Of a stretch of DNA of 64,000 bases, positions 54,779 through 63,792 are shown piece after piece (position 1 is the stretch's first letter; every line of letters starts with the position of its first letter). A program made the translations under genes and the position numbers. The stretch lies in NCBI GenBank assembly GCA_029224965.1, contig JAQXVO010000030.1, positions 1-64,000 of the forward strand. Reading direction: 5' to 3'. The notes below the pieces were generated by a model that was not told the DNA's origin, did not search any database, and saw nothing but the letters and a program-made list of their open reading frames with translations. The stretch comes from Lachnospiraceae bacterium. Lineage in GTDB: Bacteria > Bacillota > Clostridia > Lachnospirales > Lachnospiraceae.

Positions 54779-55558
54779 TTATTTCCGTTTTTCCTTGATC
54801 TTATCCAGCTCGTCGAAAACGACATCATTTAAGACCTTGATATAGGTGCCTTTCATGCCGGAGGATCTGGATTCAATGACACCGGCAGATTCAAACTTCC
54901 GGAGAGCATTGACGATAACGGAACGGGTGATGCCGACCCGGTCTGCGATCTTACTTGCAACCAGGATTCCCTCGGTGCCATCCAGCTCATCGAAGATGTG
55001 GATAATAGCCTCAAGCTCTGAATAGGAAAGGGTGCTGATAGCGGACTTTACGATCTGCTCCTTCCGGTTTTCCTCTTCATTTTCCTCATTGACCGACCGC
55101 ATCATTTCAAGACCGACAACGGTTGTGCCGTACTCGGCCAGAATGATGTCATCGATATCATAGAGTCTGTTATAGCGGTAAACGAAGAGCGTTCCCAGGC
55201 GGTCACCGGCAATTTCGATCGGGGTGATGATGGCAGCGTACTTGGAAGAGTCCGTATGCTCAAAGCCAAGGGTGGAAAGGTTTACATTTTCCTTAGTCGA
55301 AAGAATGCCTAAGAGGCGCTCATTGAGGAGGGAATCTACGAAGGTTCCGACCTCGTCCACAAGGAGCTCGGTAATTTCCGGAACATCCTTGTCGTTACTG
55401 ATGCCGAGGACCTTGCCCTTCTTACTGATAACCAGGACCGAGGATTCGAGAACATCTGTCAGTACCTTGCAGATGTCATTGAATACGATCTTGGATGAAT
55501 TGTTGTTGTGTAAAAGTTTTCCGATTTTTCTCGTTTTGTCGAGTAGCTGAACTCCCAT
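54779..55558 (-). CDS. codY: GTP- and branched-chain amino acid-sensing repressor CodY
   Basis: Global nutrient regulator of low-GC Gram-positives. The 259-residue protein has the N-terminal GAF-type sensor (LLDKTRKIGKLLHNNN, NERLLGILSTKENVNLSTLGFE) and the C-terminal winged helix with ASKIADRVGITRSVIVNALRKFESAGVIESRS. Lies 16 bases downstream of topA, a common arrangement. It probably affects pheA and transport genes in this genome, although I do not claim specific CodY boxes. Confidence 0.97.
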   Translation of the reverse strand: MGVQLLDKTRKIGKLLHNNNSSKIVFNDICKVLTDVLESSVLVISKKGKVLGISNDKDVPEITELLVDEVGTFVDSLLNERLLGILSTKENVNLSTLGFEHTDSSKYAAIITPIEIAGDRLGTLFVYRYNRLYDIDDIILAEYGTTVVGLEMMRSVNEENEEENRKEQIVKSAISTLSYSELEAIIHIFDELDGTEGILVASKIADRVGITRSVIVNALRKFESAGVIESRSSGMKGTYIKVLNDVVFDELDKIKEKRK

Positions 55559-55574
55559 GTTTCCTCCTAGAAAG

Positions 55575-57650
55575 TTACTTCTGATCCTTTGAAAGGGCTT
55601 CCGTATAGCCGCATTCCTTGTCCGAGCAGACCAGACGGTTTCCCCGGATCACCATATATTTGCCGCACTTGGGGCAGTTTTTTCCGGCCGGCTTCTGCCA
55701 GCTCATGAAATCACAGTTTGGATAATCCTCACATCCGTAGAAGACACGGCCCTTCTTGGTTTTCCGGATGACAATGTCCTTGCCGCACTTGGGGCATGCC
55801 ACACCGATCTTCTCCAGATAGGGCTTGGTATTCCGGCACTCCGGGAAGCCCGGGCAGGCCAGGAATTTGCCGTGCGGTCCATATTTGATCACCATGTGCC
55901 GCCCACACTTGTCGCAGATGACATCCGTCTCCTCGTCCGCGATCTGAACCTTTTCCAGGTCCTTCTGGGCCTTCTTGACGGACTCCTCCAGATCGGGATA
56001 GAAGTTTTCAACGATGGACTTCCAGTCCACAGTGCCCTCTTCCACGCCGTCCAGAAGGCTTTCCATATTGGCCGTAAACTGCTCATTTACTATGGTAGGG
56101 AAGCACTTCTTCATAATGGAATTTACAGCATCCCCGAGCTCCGTCATGAAAATATTCCGGCCTTCCTTGGTCACATAATGCCGCTTTAAAAGGGTCGAAA
56201 TGGTCGGCGCATAGGTCGACGGCCGGCCGATGCCGAGCTCCTCCAGGGTATGAACCAGGGAAGCCTCGGTGAAGTGAGCGGGCGGCTGGGTGAAGTGCTG
56301 CTTCTCATCGAAGCTGTCGAAGACCAGCCTGGAATCCTCCGTCAGCTTCATGACCGCTTCCTTCTTCTCATCCTTTTCCTGATCGGCCTCGGTGTAGACC
56401 AGCATATAGCCGTCGAAGGACCGACGGGACGCAGATGCCGTGAAGAGATAATCCCCGGCCTTGATCCTGACATTCTTGGTCTCATAACGGGCATTGGACA
56501 TCTGGCTTGCCATAAAGCGCCGCCAGATCAGCTGATAGAGGCGGAACTGCTCCCGGGTCAGGGAATCCTTGAGATCCGAGGGCAGGCGGGTGAGATCTGC
56601 CGGGCGGATGGCTTCATGGGCATCCTGGATCCGGCCCTGCTTGACCTGGGTCTCGGATTTCTTCAGGAATTCATCTCCGTAGGTCTGAGAAATATAGGCC
56701 GCTGCCGCAGTCTGGGCTTCTTCCGATACACGAACCGAATCCGTACGAAGGTAGGTGATGAGACCGACGGTTCCGCTGCCCTTGATATCGACACCTTCAT
56801 AGAGCTGCTGGGCCACCCGCATGGTCTTCTGGGTGGTGAAGTTCAGGGCCTTGAAGGCCTCCTGCTGAAGGGTCGATGTGGTAAAGGGAAGGGGTGCCTT
56901 CTTTTCCCGGGAAGCTGTCTTGATAGAATCAACGGTAAAATCGGATCCGTTGACCTCTTTCATGATCTGGTCCAGGGAGGCCTTGTCGGAAATCTCCATC
57001 TTCTTTCCATTTTTTCCGTAGAAAGAAGCGGCGATCTTCTGCTTTGCATCCTCCGGATGCAGGATCACATCCAGTGTGTAATATTCCTTGGGAATAAAGG
57101 CATCGATCTCTGCCTCCCGGTCAGCGATGATTCGGAGAGCAACCGACTGCACACGTCCGGCGGACAGACCTCTCTTGACCTTGGCCCAGAGCAGGGGACT
57201 GATCTCATATCCGACCATCCGGTCTAAGACCCGGCGGGCCTGCTGGGCATCCACCAGATTCATATCGATATCCCTGGGATGCTTGAAAGATGCCTTGACC
57301 GCATTTTTCGTAATCTCGTTAAAGGTAATCCGCTTGACATCCTTTCCCTCCAGATTCAGAGCCTTGGTCAGATGCCAGGAAATCGCCTCTCCCTCACGGT
57401 CCGGGTCGGTTGCGAGATAAACGTGATCGGCCTTCTTTACTTCCTTCCGTAGAGATGCCAGAAGCTCTCCCTTACCGCGGATGGTGATATATTTGGGTTC
57501 ACAGCCGTGCTCAATATCGATGCCGAGCTGGCTCTTCGGCAGATCGCGGACATGTCCCTGAGAAGCAACTACTTCATAGTTTTTTCCGAGAAATTTTTTT
57601 ATGGTTTTCACCTTGGTCGGTGACTCCACAATAACGAGGTTCTTTGCCAT
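55575..57650 (-). CDS. topA: DNA topoisomerase I
   Basis: Type IA topoisomerase that relaxes negative supercoils. The 691 residues show the Toprim domain (LVIVESPTKVKTIKKFLG, YLATDPDREGEAISWHL), the active-site Tyr in GLITYLRTDSVRVS, and three C-terminal four-Cys zinc ribbons (CDKCGRHMV, CPKCGKDIVIRK, CPKCGKYMVIRG). ATG 57650 follows GGAGGTAATTTTTAT; the frame open to 57707 is too close to the promoter to be used. Confidence 0.98.
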   Translation of the reverse strand: MAKNLVIVESPTKVKTIKKFLGKNYEVVASQGHVRDLPKSQLGIDIEHGCEPKYITIRGKGELLASLRKEVKKADHVYLATDPDREGEAISWHLTKALNLEGKDVKRITFNEITKNAVKASFKHPRDIDMNLVDAQQARRVLDRMVGYEISPLLWAKVKRGLSAGRVQSVALRIIADREAEIDAFIPKEYYTLDVILHPEDAKQKIAASFYGKNGKKMEISDKASLDQIMKEVNGSDFTVDSIKTASREKKAPLPFTTSTLQQEAFKALNFTTQKTMRVAQQLYEGVDIKGSGTVGLITYLRTDSVRVSEEAQTAAAAYISQTYGDEFLKKSETQVKQGRIQDAHEAIRPADLTRLPSDLKDSLTREQFRLYQLIWRRFMASQMSNARYETKNVRIKAGDYLFTASASRRSFDGYMLVYTEADQEKDEKKEAVMKLTEDSRLVFDSFDEKQHFTQPPAHFTEASLVHTLEELGIGRPSTYAPTISTLLKRHYVTKEGRNIFMTELGDAVNSIMKKCFPTIVNEQFTANMESLLDGVEEGTVDWKSIVENFYPDLEESVKKAQKDLEKVQIADEETDVICDKCGRHMVIKYGPHGKFLACPGFPECRNTKPYLEKIGVACPKCGKDIVIRKTKKGRVFYGCEDYPNCDFMSWQKPAGKNCPKCGKYMVIRGNRLVCSDKECGYTEALSKDQK

Positions 57651-57692
57651 ATAAAAATTACCTCCAAGTGATTTTGGTAAACAAACGAACTT

Positions 57693-57721
57693 AATATACA
57701 ACACCATATTTTCTATTTCAA
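57693..57721 (-). promoter_or_regulatory. Promoter of topA-codY
   Basis: TTGAAA (57716-57721) and TATATT (57693-57698) with a 17-base spacer on the minus strand, about 43 bases before the topA start. The rest of the topA-comM spacer is AT-rich; a plus-strand TTGTCA/GATAAT pair near 57797-57827 with a long spacer may serve comM. Confidence 0.78.
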
Positions 57722-57908
57722 GCCTAAAGTGTGTCCGAGAGCCGGAATATTTTATTCAATTTTCTTAAAATTCATAATCTTTTAAGTATTTATTGTCAGG
57801 AATGACCTATTTTTCATGATAATATAGAAAAAACTTTTCCCCTTTCCCAGGGAAAGCCCGATTCTGCTGAAATCCCCCGTCAGTCATGAGTTCATAAAGG
57901 AGAATTGT

Positions 57909-59498
57909 ATGTACAGTTCTGTTGCAACGGCTGCGATCTTCGGGATCGACAGTCTTCATGTCACCTGCGAGGCGGATATCTCGGAAGGACTGCCCGTTAC
58001 CACCTATCTCGGCTATTTAAGTCAGGAAGTAAGAGAATCCAAGGACCGGATCCGGACCGCTCTCCGGAATACCGGCATCTGTCTTCCACCCAAACGAATC
58101 ACCATCAATATCTCACCGGCCTCCATCCGAAAATCCGGTTCCACCTTCGATCTTCCTATTGCCGCCTCCATTCTGGCAGCCATCGGCCTTCTGCCGGAAG
58201 CTCTCTTACGGCGGCTCGTCATGATCGGCGAGCTGTCCCTGGAAGGAGAGCTGCTTCCGGTCCGGGGCGTCCTGCCGACTGCCCTCTCCATGAAGGAGCG
58301 GCTTCCGGACAGCGGAGAGGATATCCTGATTGTTCCAAGGGATAATGCCGAGGAAGCCGGCCTCTGCCCGGATATCCGGGTTCTTCCGGTCCGAAGCCTG
58401 AGAGAACTGATTGACCTTCTGTCTCTCGGCGAGGAGGAACTGACCCTGCACTTTTACCAAAGGAAGGAAGGGGCGGATCAGGAAAACTCTGCGGACAGAT
58501 ATTCGGCCGATTTCAGGGATCTTCACGGTCAGGTCTTCCTCCGGCGGGCCCTGGAAATCTCCGCTACCGGCGGCCACCATCTTCTGATGATCGGTCCGCC
58601 CGGCTCCGGAAAGACCATGGCAGCCAGTCTCCTTCCCGGGATCCTGCCGCCCATGAGTCCGGAGGAAGTCATCCGCCTGTCGAAGATCTATTCTGTCTCC
58701 GGCATGCTGAACGAGCACCAGGGGCTTCTGCAGAAGAGGCCTTTCCGGAATCCCCATCATACCATCACATCGGCCGGACTGATCGGCGGCGGTATGAAGG
58801 CGGCACCCGGAGAAATCTCCCTGGCAACCTCCGGCATTCTCTTTCTGGATGAGCTTCCCGAATTTCAGAGAAATACACTGGAAAATCTTCGGGAGCCACT
58901 GGAAGCCCGGTCAGTCACCCTGGTAAGGAACAATCTTTCCATCACCTATCCGGCGGATTTCCTTCTGGTCTGCGCCATGAATCCCTGTCCCTGCGGCCAG
59001 TATCCGGGAAAGCTCTGCCACTGCTCCTATGGGGCCATCTCATCCTACCTGTCCCGGGTCTCCCAGCCCCTTCTAGACCGGATGGATCTTACGGCCGAGT
59101 CCCAGGCCGTTTCCTTTCGGGATCTGATAGCGAGTGACAAAATGGAATCCTCTGCAGAGATTCGTGCCCGGGTCATCCAGGCCAGAAAAATCCAGGCCTT
59201 ACGTTTCCGGGATAAGCCCTATCAGCTGAACAGCCGGATCCCGGTCAGAGACCTGAACGAATTCTGTCAGCTCACAGGGCAAGGCATCCGCTATATGGAA
59301 GCTGCCTTCAAGGAACAGCATCTGACAGCCCGGTCCTTTCACCGGATTCTACGGACAGCCCGAACCATTGCTGACCTCGAAGGCCATGAAAATCCCGAGG
59401 TCACAGATCTCATGGAAGCGGTTTCCTACCGGAGCATGGACAAGAAATACTGGCAGGAGGATGCTGTCTGGCAGAGCATGTCTGCCTTTCGGGGATAG
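57909..59498 (+). CDS. comM: ComM/YifB family Mg-chelatase-like AAA+ ATPase
   Basis: Hexameric helicase-like ATPase; in naturally competent bacteria ComM drives branch migration during integration of transformed DNA. The 529 residues have an N-terminal Lon-like fold (about 1-165, SVATAAIFGIDSLHVTCEADIS), Walker A GPPGSGKTMAA, Walker B ILFLDELPEF, the arginine-finger region, a CPCGQYPGKLCHC zinc-like motif and a C-terminal domain with SFHRILRTARTIADLEG. ATG 57909 follows AAAGGAGAATTGT. It precedes dprA, the usual partner. Confidence 0.95.
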   Translation: MYSSVATAAIFGIDSLHVTCEADISEGLPVTTYLGYLSQEVRESKDRIRTALRNTGICLPPKRITINISPASIRKSGSTFDLPIAASILAAIGLLPEALLRRLVMIGELSLEGELLPVRGVLPTALSMKERLPDSGEDILIVPRDNAEEAGLCPDIRVLPVRSLRELIDLLSLGEEELTLHFYQRKEGADQENSADRYSADFRDLHGQVFLRRALEISATGGHHLLMIGPPGSGKTMAASLLPGILPPMSPEEVIRLSKIYSVSGMLNEHQGLLQKRPFRNPHHTITSAGLIGGGMKAAPGEISLATSGILFLDELPEFQRNTLENLREPLEARSVTLVRNNLSITYPADFLLVCAMNPCPCGQYPGKLCHCSYGAISSYLSRVSQPLLDRMDLTAESQAVSFRDLIASDKMESSAEIRARVIQARKIQALRFRDKPYQLNSRIPVRDLNEFCQLTGQGIRYMEAAFKEQHLTARSFHRILRTARTIADLEGHENPEVTDLMEAVSYRSMDKKYWQEDAVWQSMSAFRG

Positions 59499-59671
59499 AA
59501 CAGCTGAGCAATTCATCTTGAGATCCGGGAAACCATAATCTCCGGAATCAGATCTTCCTGAAATCAATGAAGCAGGAATACTGCCGAAACAGGAATCTTC
59601 CCCAAAATTTATATAAGGATGCTTCGGCATTGAAATTCAGAAAAACAGAAAACAAGAGAAAGGAACTCTGC

Positions 59672-60766
59672 ATGAAATCGGAAATAAAGAATCCATATGC
59701 TCTCTGGCTGAACCAGGCACGCTTTCTGTCCACACCTGTAAAGAAAGCCCTGGCCGAAGGGCTGCATGGAGCTGCAAATATCTACCGGGCCAATCCCATG
59801 GAGCTCGCCTCGGCAAATCTATTATCCGAAGAGGAACTGGATAATCTGATTCTTTATCAGAAGGACTGCCGGCCGGAGGATCTGGCCGATGAACTGAGAA
59901 AGAAGGCAATTTCTTTCGTTTCGGTCGAAGAAGATACCTATCCGACAAGGCTCCGTGAGGTTATCGATCACCCTTACGGCCTCTATTACAGGGGACAGCT
60001 GATGTCCAATAGATCAAGGGCTGCTTCCATCGTCGGCGCCCGGAAATGCTCGGCCTATGGATATTCCACGGCGAGGGAGATCGGCTATCTCATGGGAAGG
60101 ACCGGCTTTACGGTCGTAAGCGGAATGGCCCGCGGCATTGATTCCGCCGGCCAGGAAGGCTGCCTGGAGGCAGGAGGCCAGACCGTGGCCGTTCTAGGGT
60201 CCGGCGTGGATGTCATTTACCCGCCCGAAAATAAAAGCCTCTATGAACGGATTCTGGAAAAGGGCTGTGTGATCTCGGAATTCGAACCCGGTGCAGCGCC
60301 GGTCGGAAAGCATTTCCCGCAAAGAAACCGGATTATCAGCGGTCTGTCCGACCATGTGATCGTGGTCGAGGCCAGGGTCCGGTCCGGCTCTCTGATTACG
60401 GCCCAGATGGCCTGCCAGCAGAACCGGAACCTCCTTGTCGTACCCGGCCGGATCAACGATCCCATGAGCCAGGGAACCAATCATCTGATTGAAATGGGAG
60501 CAGCCATTATTCCATCGGAAGAACGGCTGATTGAAAAGCTGAGTGAAGAAGCCGGCATGCCTCTGAATCTGAGTCCGGTCAAAAAGCCCAGTCTTACCAT
60601 CCGGGAGAAATGCCTCTATCAGTGCATGGATTATTATGCCAGATCCGGTGAAGATCTACTGAATGAATCCGGCTTGAGCTTCCGGGATTTCCTGGAAGCC
60701 ATCCATCTCCTGTCGGAGAAGGGACTGATCCGCGAGATCAGCCGCCAGCATTATGTGAAGATCTGA
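59672..60766 (+). CDS. dprA: DNA-processing protein DprA
   Basis: Loads RecA on incoming single-stranded DNA in transformation. The 364 residues contain the Rossmann-like DprA core with SIVGARKCSAYGY, TVVSGMARGIDSAG, VAVLGSGVDVIYPPEN, FPQRNRIISGLSDHVIVVEA and GTNHLIEMGA, then a C-terminal winged-helix (DML1-like) domain. I begin at ATG 59672 with AAAGGAACTCTGC upstream; the longer frame to 59567 has no ribosome site or homology. Ends in a bidirectional terminator. Confidence 0.95.
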   Translation: MKSEIKNPYALWLNQARFLSTPVKKALAEGLHGAANIYRANPMELASANLLSEEELDNLILYQKDCRPEDLADELRKKAISFVSVEEDTYPTRLREVIDHPYGLYYRGQLMSNRSRAASIVGARKCSAYGYSTAREIGYLMGRTGFTVVSGMARGIDSAGQEGCLEAGGQTVAVLGSGVDVIYPPENKSLYERILEKGCVISEFEPGAAPVGKHFPQRNRIISGLSDHVIVVEARVRSGSLITAQMACQQNRNLLVVPGRINDPMSQGTNHLIEMGAAIIPSEERLIEKLSEEAGMPLNLSPVKKPSLTIREKCLYQCMDYYARSGEDLLNESGLSFRDFLEAIHLLSEKGLIREISRQHYVKI

Positions 60767-60782
60767 ATCCTTCTTTCTGCCG

Positions 60783-60824
60783 AAAAAAACTCATGTCAGA
60801 TTCCAGGATGAGACATGAGTTTTC
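60783..60824. terminator. Bidirectional terminator between dprA and the DUF5662 gene
   Basis: A 12-13 bp stem (60786-60797 with 60812-60823, core ACTCATGTC/GACATGAGT). T-runs follow on both strands (TTTTCTT on plus, seven T on minus), so it can end both convergent transcripts. Confidence 0.88.
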
Positions 60825-60866
60825 TTGAATTTATTATTCAGAAATAATAGAGGAAGGATTTCAGAT

Positions 60867-61466
60867 TTACAGATTATGCAGGACCTCTTTTCGGATATAG
60901 AGGAAGGTCGCATCCTCGCCCTTTTCGGCGCACATGTTCAGAAGCTTTTCGAGAAGAGCTGCCGAATCCGGATGAAGAAGATAATGGGTCCGGCCCTTGA
61001 TGTAATAATCCAGGGCACTGCGGTCTGTATACTTTTCCTTTAAATAGGTCTTACTTGCACTGAGCCGGTCGCAGAACATCTCCACAACATATTTCTCCGG
61101 CATTCGCATTCCGACCAGGAGAGGTCCGTTCTTGTCCAGGCTGTAGTCAATCCAGTATTCCAGATGATGCTTGTTTCTTCCCTTGTGATGAAGCCAGGCA
61201 CTGGAATATCCCCTGTCCTCCCGCTCTGCATTGTTGGGGCTCCGATAGCCCTGATAGTAACGGCAGCCGACCCAGAATTCAGTCGGAGAGAATTTAGACA
61301 TGTCATGGAAAAGGCCCTGGCGGTAGAGGCCTGCCTTGAAGCAGGCCTTTCTCACCAGATGCTTGTGGTGAAGGATGGTCTTCAGATGGCCGGTGAACTT
61401 CTTCCAGGTAATCCTGGTGTCGGGCTTTAAATTTTCCTTTGCATTTAAAGTTTGTGATTCATTCAT
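60867..61466 (-). CDS. DUF5662 family protein (HD-like histidine motifs)
   Basis: Protein of 199 residues, function unknown. The conserved histidine-rich text is LKTILHHKHLVRKACFKAGLYRQGLFHDMSKF-like at residues 29-60, SPTEFWVGCRYYQGYRSPNNAE and WLHHKGRNKHHLEYW, all typical of DUF5662. The spacing of HH, HD and HHxxxNKHH recalls metal-dependent HD phosphohydrolases, an inference only. ATG 61466 overlaps the upstream amylase-like gene stop as ATGA, so the two are translationally coupled. Confidence 0.8.
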   Translation of the reverse strand: MNESQTLNAKENLKPDTRITWKKFTGHLKTILHHKHLVRKACFKAGLYRQGLFHDMSKFSPTEFWVGCRYYQGYRSPNNAEREDRGYSSAWLHHKGRNKHHLEYWIDYSLDKNGPLLVGMRMPEKYVVEMFCDRLSASKTYLKEKYTDRSALDYYIKGRTHYLLHPDSAALLEKLLNMCAEKGEDATFLYIRKEVLHNL

Positions 61467-63424
61467 TTCCGACTTCCAGCTTTCTCATCCGGATGGTCTT
61501 CCTCCGTCCGTCCGATCAGAATGGTCAAGCTTCCTCCATCGACTGTCACCCGTGTCTGGTCTTCCAGGAGAAGGGGTACCTCTTCCCAGTCTGCCCTTCC
61601 GGTATTGGTCACATAATACCAGCGGCCGTTTTTCGGCAGGGTCGGAAGAGCCAGTTCTTCCTCATCGAAGTAGAAATTGAAGGCCAGGTAGATGTCCTCT
61701 TCCGGACCGAAGGGACCGTATGCACCGAAATAAAGAAGGCCCAGAGACTTCCGGTCATTGGACAGCCAGGGCGTCCAGGGCTCTCTTCCGTGATAGGAGA
61801 GATCCGGCAGACCCAGATGCCGGTAATCCGTCATCTGCATGGGCGATTCTTCGGACAGAATGGGATGGGCCTTCCGGAAAGAGATAATCTTTTCGATGTA
61901 CTGGTGGATATCCCGGTAAATCTTCTTTCCCGACCAGGTCACCCAGCCGATCTCATTGTCCTGACAGTAGGCATTGTTATTTCCGGCCTGACTGTTGCCC
62001 CAGGTATCTCCTGCCTGAATCATGGGGATTCCCTGCGACAGAATGGCATAGGCCAGAGCCGTCCGGACATGGCGCAGCCGCTCGTTTTGCACATTCCGGC
62101 TGTTGGTCGGGCCTTCCACGCCGTAATTATGGCTGAAATTCGTATTCTGTCCGTCCCGGTTGTCCTCGCCGTTTGCCTCGTTATGCTTCTCGCTGTAGGA
62201 ATAGGCATCCATAAGAGTAAAGCCGAAGGTCGATGCTACGGAATTGACAAAACCATAGGACTGATTCTGCCGCCGCATCATATTTGCGAATTCGGGCAGG
62301 CTGCCCTCCATATGGTTCTGAAGTCTTCGAACCGGATAGAGGAAGGAATCATCCTGAATATAGAAATGACGGAAGTCCTTATCCTCCTTGTCCAGAATCT
62401 CCTGGGGAATCTGATCGGACAGAATCAGGACATTCGAAAGATAGGGATCCTCGGCAATGACACGGAAGGGGTAGCCGATCCCGATCAGTCGGAAACCGTC
62501 AATATGATATTCCTCCGCCCAGAAACGGAGGCAGGACATGATGAACTCCTCCCGCATATATTTCGGAGTGAAATTCATCTCCATGATAATCTTCATGCCG
62601 TTCTGATGAATGGCACGGACCATTTCCTTCATATGAATGTCCGGATTCTCTCCGCCGAAATAGGAAGCCTTGGGAGCAAAGTACTGTCCGTCTCCATAAC
62701 CCCAGTAGTTGACACCGGCCGGTTCTCCGACCGTACAGGTCCTCTTCTGCTTGGAGCCCACCTGCTCTTTCTTCTCGAAGCGGATCTCTTCAAACTCATA
62801 GAGGGGCTGAAATTCCAGCACCGTGATTCCATAGGCCTTCAGAGCCGGAAGCTTTGCCATAAGTCCCAGCCAGTTTCCGCGCTTGTTTTCTGCCAGATTC
62901 GTCTGCATGGTAAAGCCGCGCATGTGAAGACGCAGCATGACAGCATCCCTTGCTGGAAGAGGTCTGCTCTTTTCCTGACCCTTCCAGTTGAATTTTTTCA
63001 GAATAGGGCCGCAGCTGATCCGGTATTTCTGCGCATAACGGTCCTTATCGTTCCACTTTTCCCGTCCGTGGACGATCCTAGCGAAGGGATCCGGGCGAAG
63101 GCAGCCGTCTATACGGAGAAGATAAGTGATCCTGCTCCAGTCGGGACCGCTGATCGCCAGAGAGAAAACTCTTCCGATCCTCTGACTCTCCCCAGCCTCG
63201 ATTTCTGAAAGAAGCTGACCGGTTTTACGGTCAAAAAGGACAACCGATCCCTGCTCTTTGGCTTCAAAGGTAAAGACCGCCTTTTTCCCTCTGAGAAGGC
63301 AGCCGAACTGGCGGAAATCACCTGTCTGGATCTGAAGCGGGAAACCACTTTCCTTTTTCTTCCCGCTGACTGTCTGCCGGTTCTCTGTGTCTGTTTTCTT
63401 TTCGATCTGCTTCATAACCTTCAC
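61463..63424 (-). CDS. Catalytically dead GH13 debranching-enzyme homologue (pseudo-amylase)
   Basis: A 653-residue homologue of GlgX/isoamylase-type glycogen debranching enzymes: N-terminal CBM48-like domain (about 25-150), an (alpha/beta)8 barrel (GVNYWGYGDGQYFAP, EKHNEANGEDNRDGQN, GIPMIQAGDTWGNSQAGNNNAYCQDNEI) and a C-terminal beta domain. All three catalytic acids are replaced: the nucleophile Asp of DGFRFD is Ile314 (DGFRLI), the acid/base Glu of LIAE is Ser336 (LILS), and the Asp of HDGFTL is Phe400 (TFGFTL); region I is also altered (IIMEMNFTPKY). Numbering is from the GTG at 63424 (AAGG upstream); the start is uncertain, as frames open to 63511 and an ATG at 63415 exist. Probably a glycan-binding or regulatory protein. 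Confidence 0.88.
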   Translation of the reverse strand: MKVMKQIEKKTDTENRQTVSGKKKESGFPLQIQTGDFRQFGCLLRGKKAVFTFEAKEQGSVVLFDRKTGQLLSEIEAGESQRIGRVFSLAISGPDWSRITYLLRIDGCLRPDPFARIVHGREKWNDKDRYAQKYRISCGPILKKFNWKGQEKSRPLPARDAVMLRLHMRGFTMQTNLAENKRGNWLGLMAKLPALKAYGITVLEFQPLYEFEEIRFEKKEQVGSKQKRTCTVGEPAGVNYWGYGDGQYFAPKASYFGGENPDIHMKEMVRAIHQNGMKIIMEMNFTPKYMREEFIMSCLRFWAEEYHIDGFRLIGIGYPFRVIAEDPYLSNVLILSDQIPQEILDKEDKDFRHFYIQDDSFLYPVRRLQNHMEGSLPEFANMMRRQNQSYGFVNSVASTFGFTLMDAYSYSEKHNEANGEDNRDGQNTNFSHNYGVEGPTNSRNVQNERLRHVRTALAYAILSQGIPMIQAGDTWGNSQAGNNNAYCQDNEIGWVTWSGKKIYRDIHQYIEKIISFRKAHPILSEESPMQMTDYRHLGLPDLSYHGREPWTPWLSNDRKSLGLLYFGAYGPFGPEEDIYLAFNFYFDEEELALPTLPKNGRWYYVTNTGRADWEEVPLLLEDQTRVTVDGGSLTILIGRTEEDHPDEKAGSRK

Positions 63425-63792
63425 TTGATGCCTTTCTCCCTCATGTACTGTCTCGTCTGAAGTCTCAGTCACGGATCCTCTGCAAATCCGTATTTGTTCA
63501 TATTGTAACATAGCAGAAGCGAAAATGGGAAAAAGACCTTGTCCGGCGGAGGAAAATTATGGACACGGGCTTCCCGGAAGACAAGGTCCTATGAAAAATG
63601 TCAGGCATTGATTTTCCACCGAAGATAAGCTATTGTAAGGAAACATAATCCATACAAAACAGTTCATTATAGCTGCCTGAGCCGGGCTTTTATGAACGAA
63701 AGGATTGAAATAACCTTCTGCCTTAACAGGCTGACCGTATCTTTTAAGGTCGAATTACAATTGATATGTATCTATATAGAAAGGATCAATAT
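63425..63792. other. Divergent spacer between the pseudo-amylase and DUF1292 genes
   Basis: If translation starts at 63424, this stretch holds both divergent promoters. I see a 9-bp inverted repeat GACCTTGTC/GACAAGGTC (63535-63543 with 63580-63588, 36-base loop) and a weak plus-strand TTGATT/TATTGT pair with a 17-base spacer near 63611-63639. No other gene is evident. Confidence 0.45.

Noticed and set aside
57797-57827. Plus-strand comM promoter TTGTCA/GATAAT as a confident call
   Set aside because: The spacer would be 19 bases and other registers fit worse, so it is mentioned only as a possibility.
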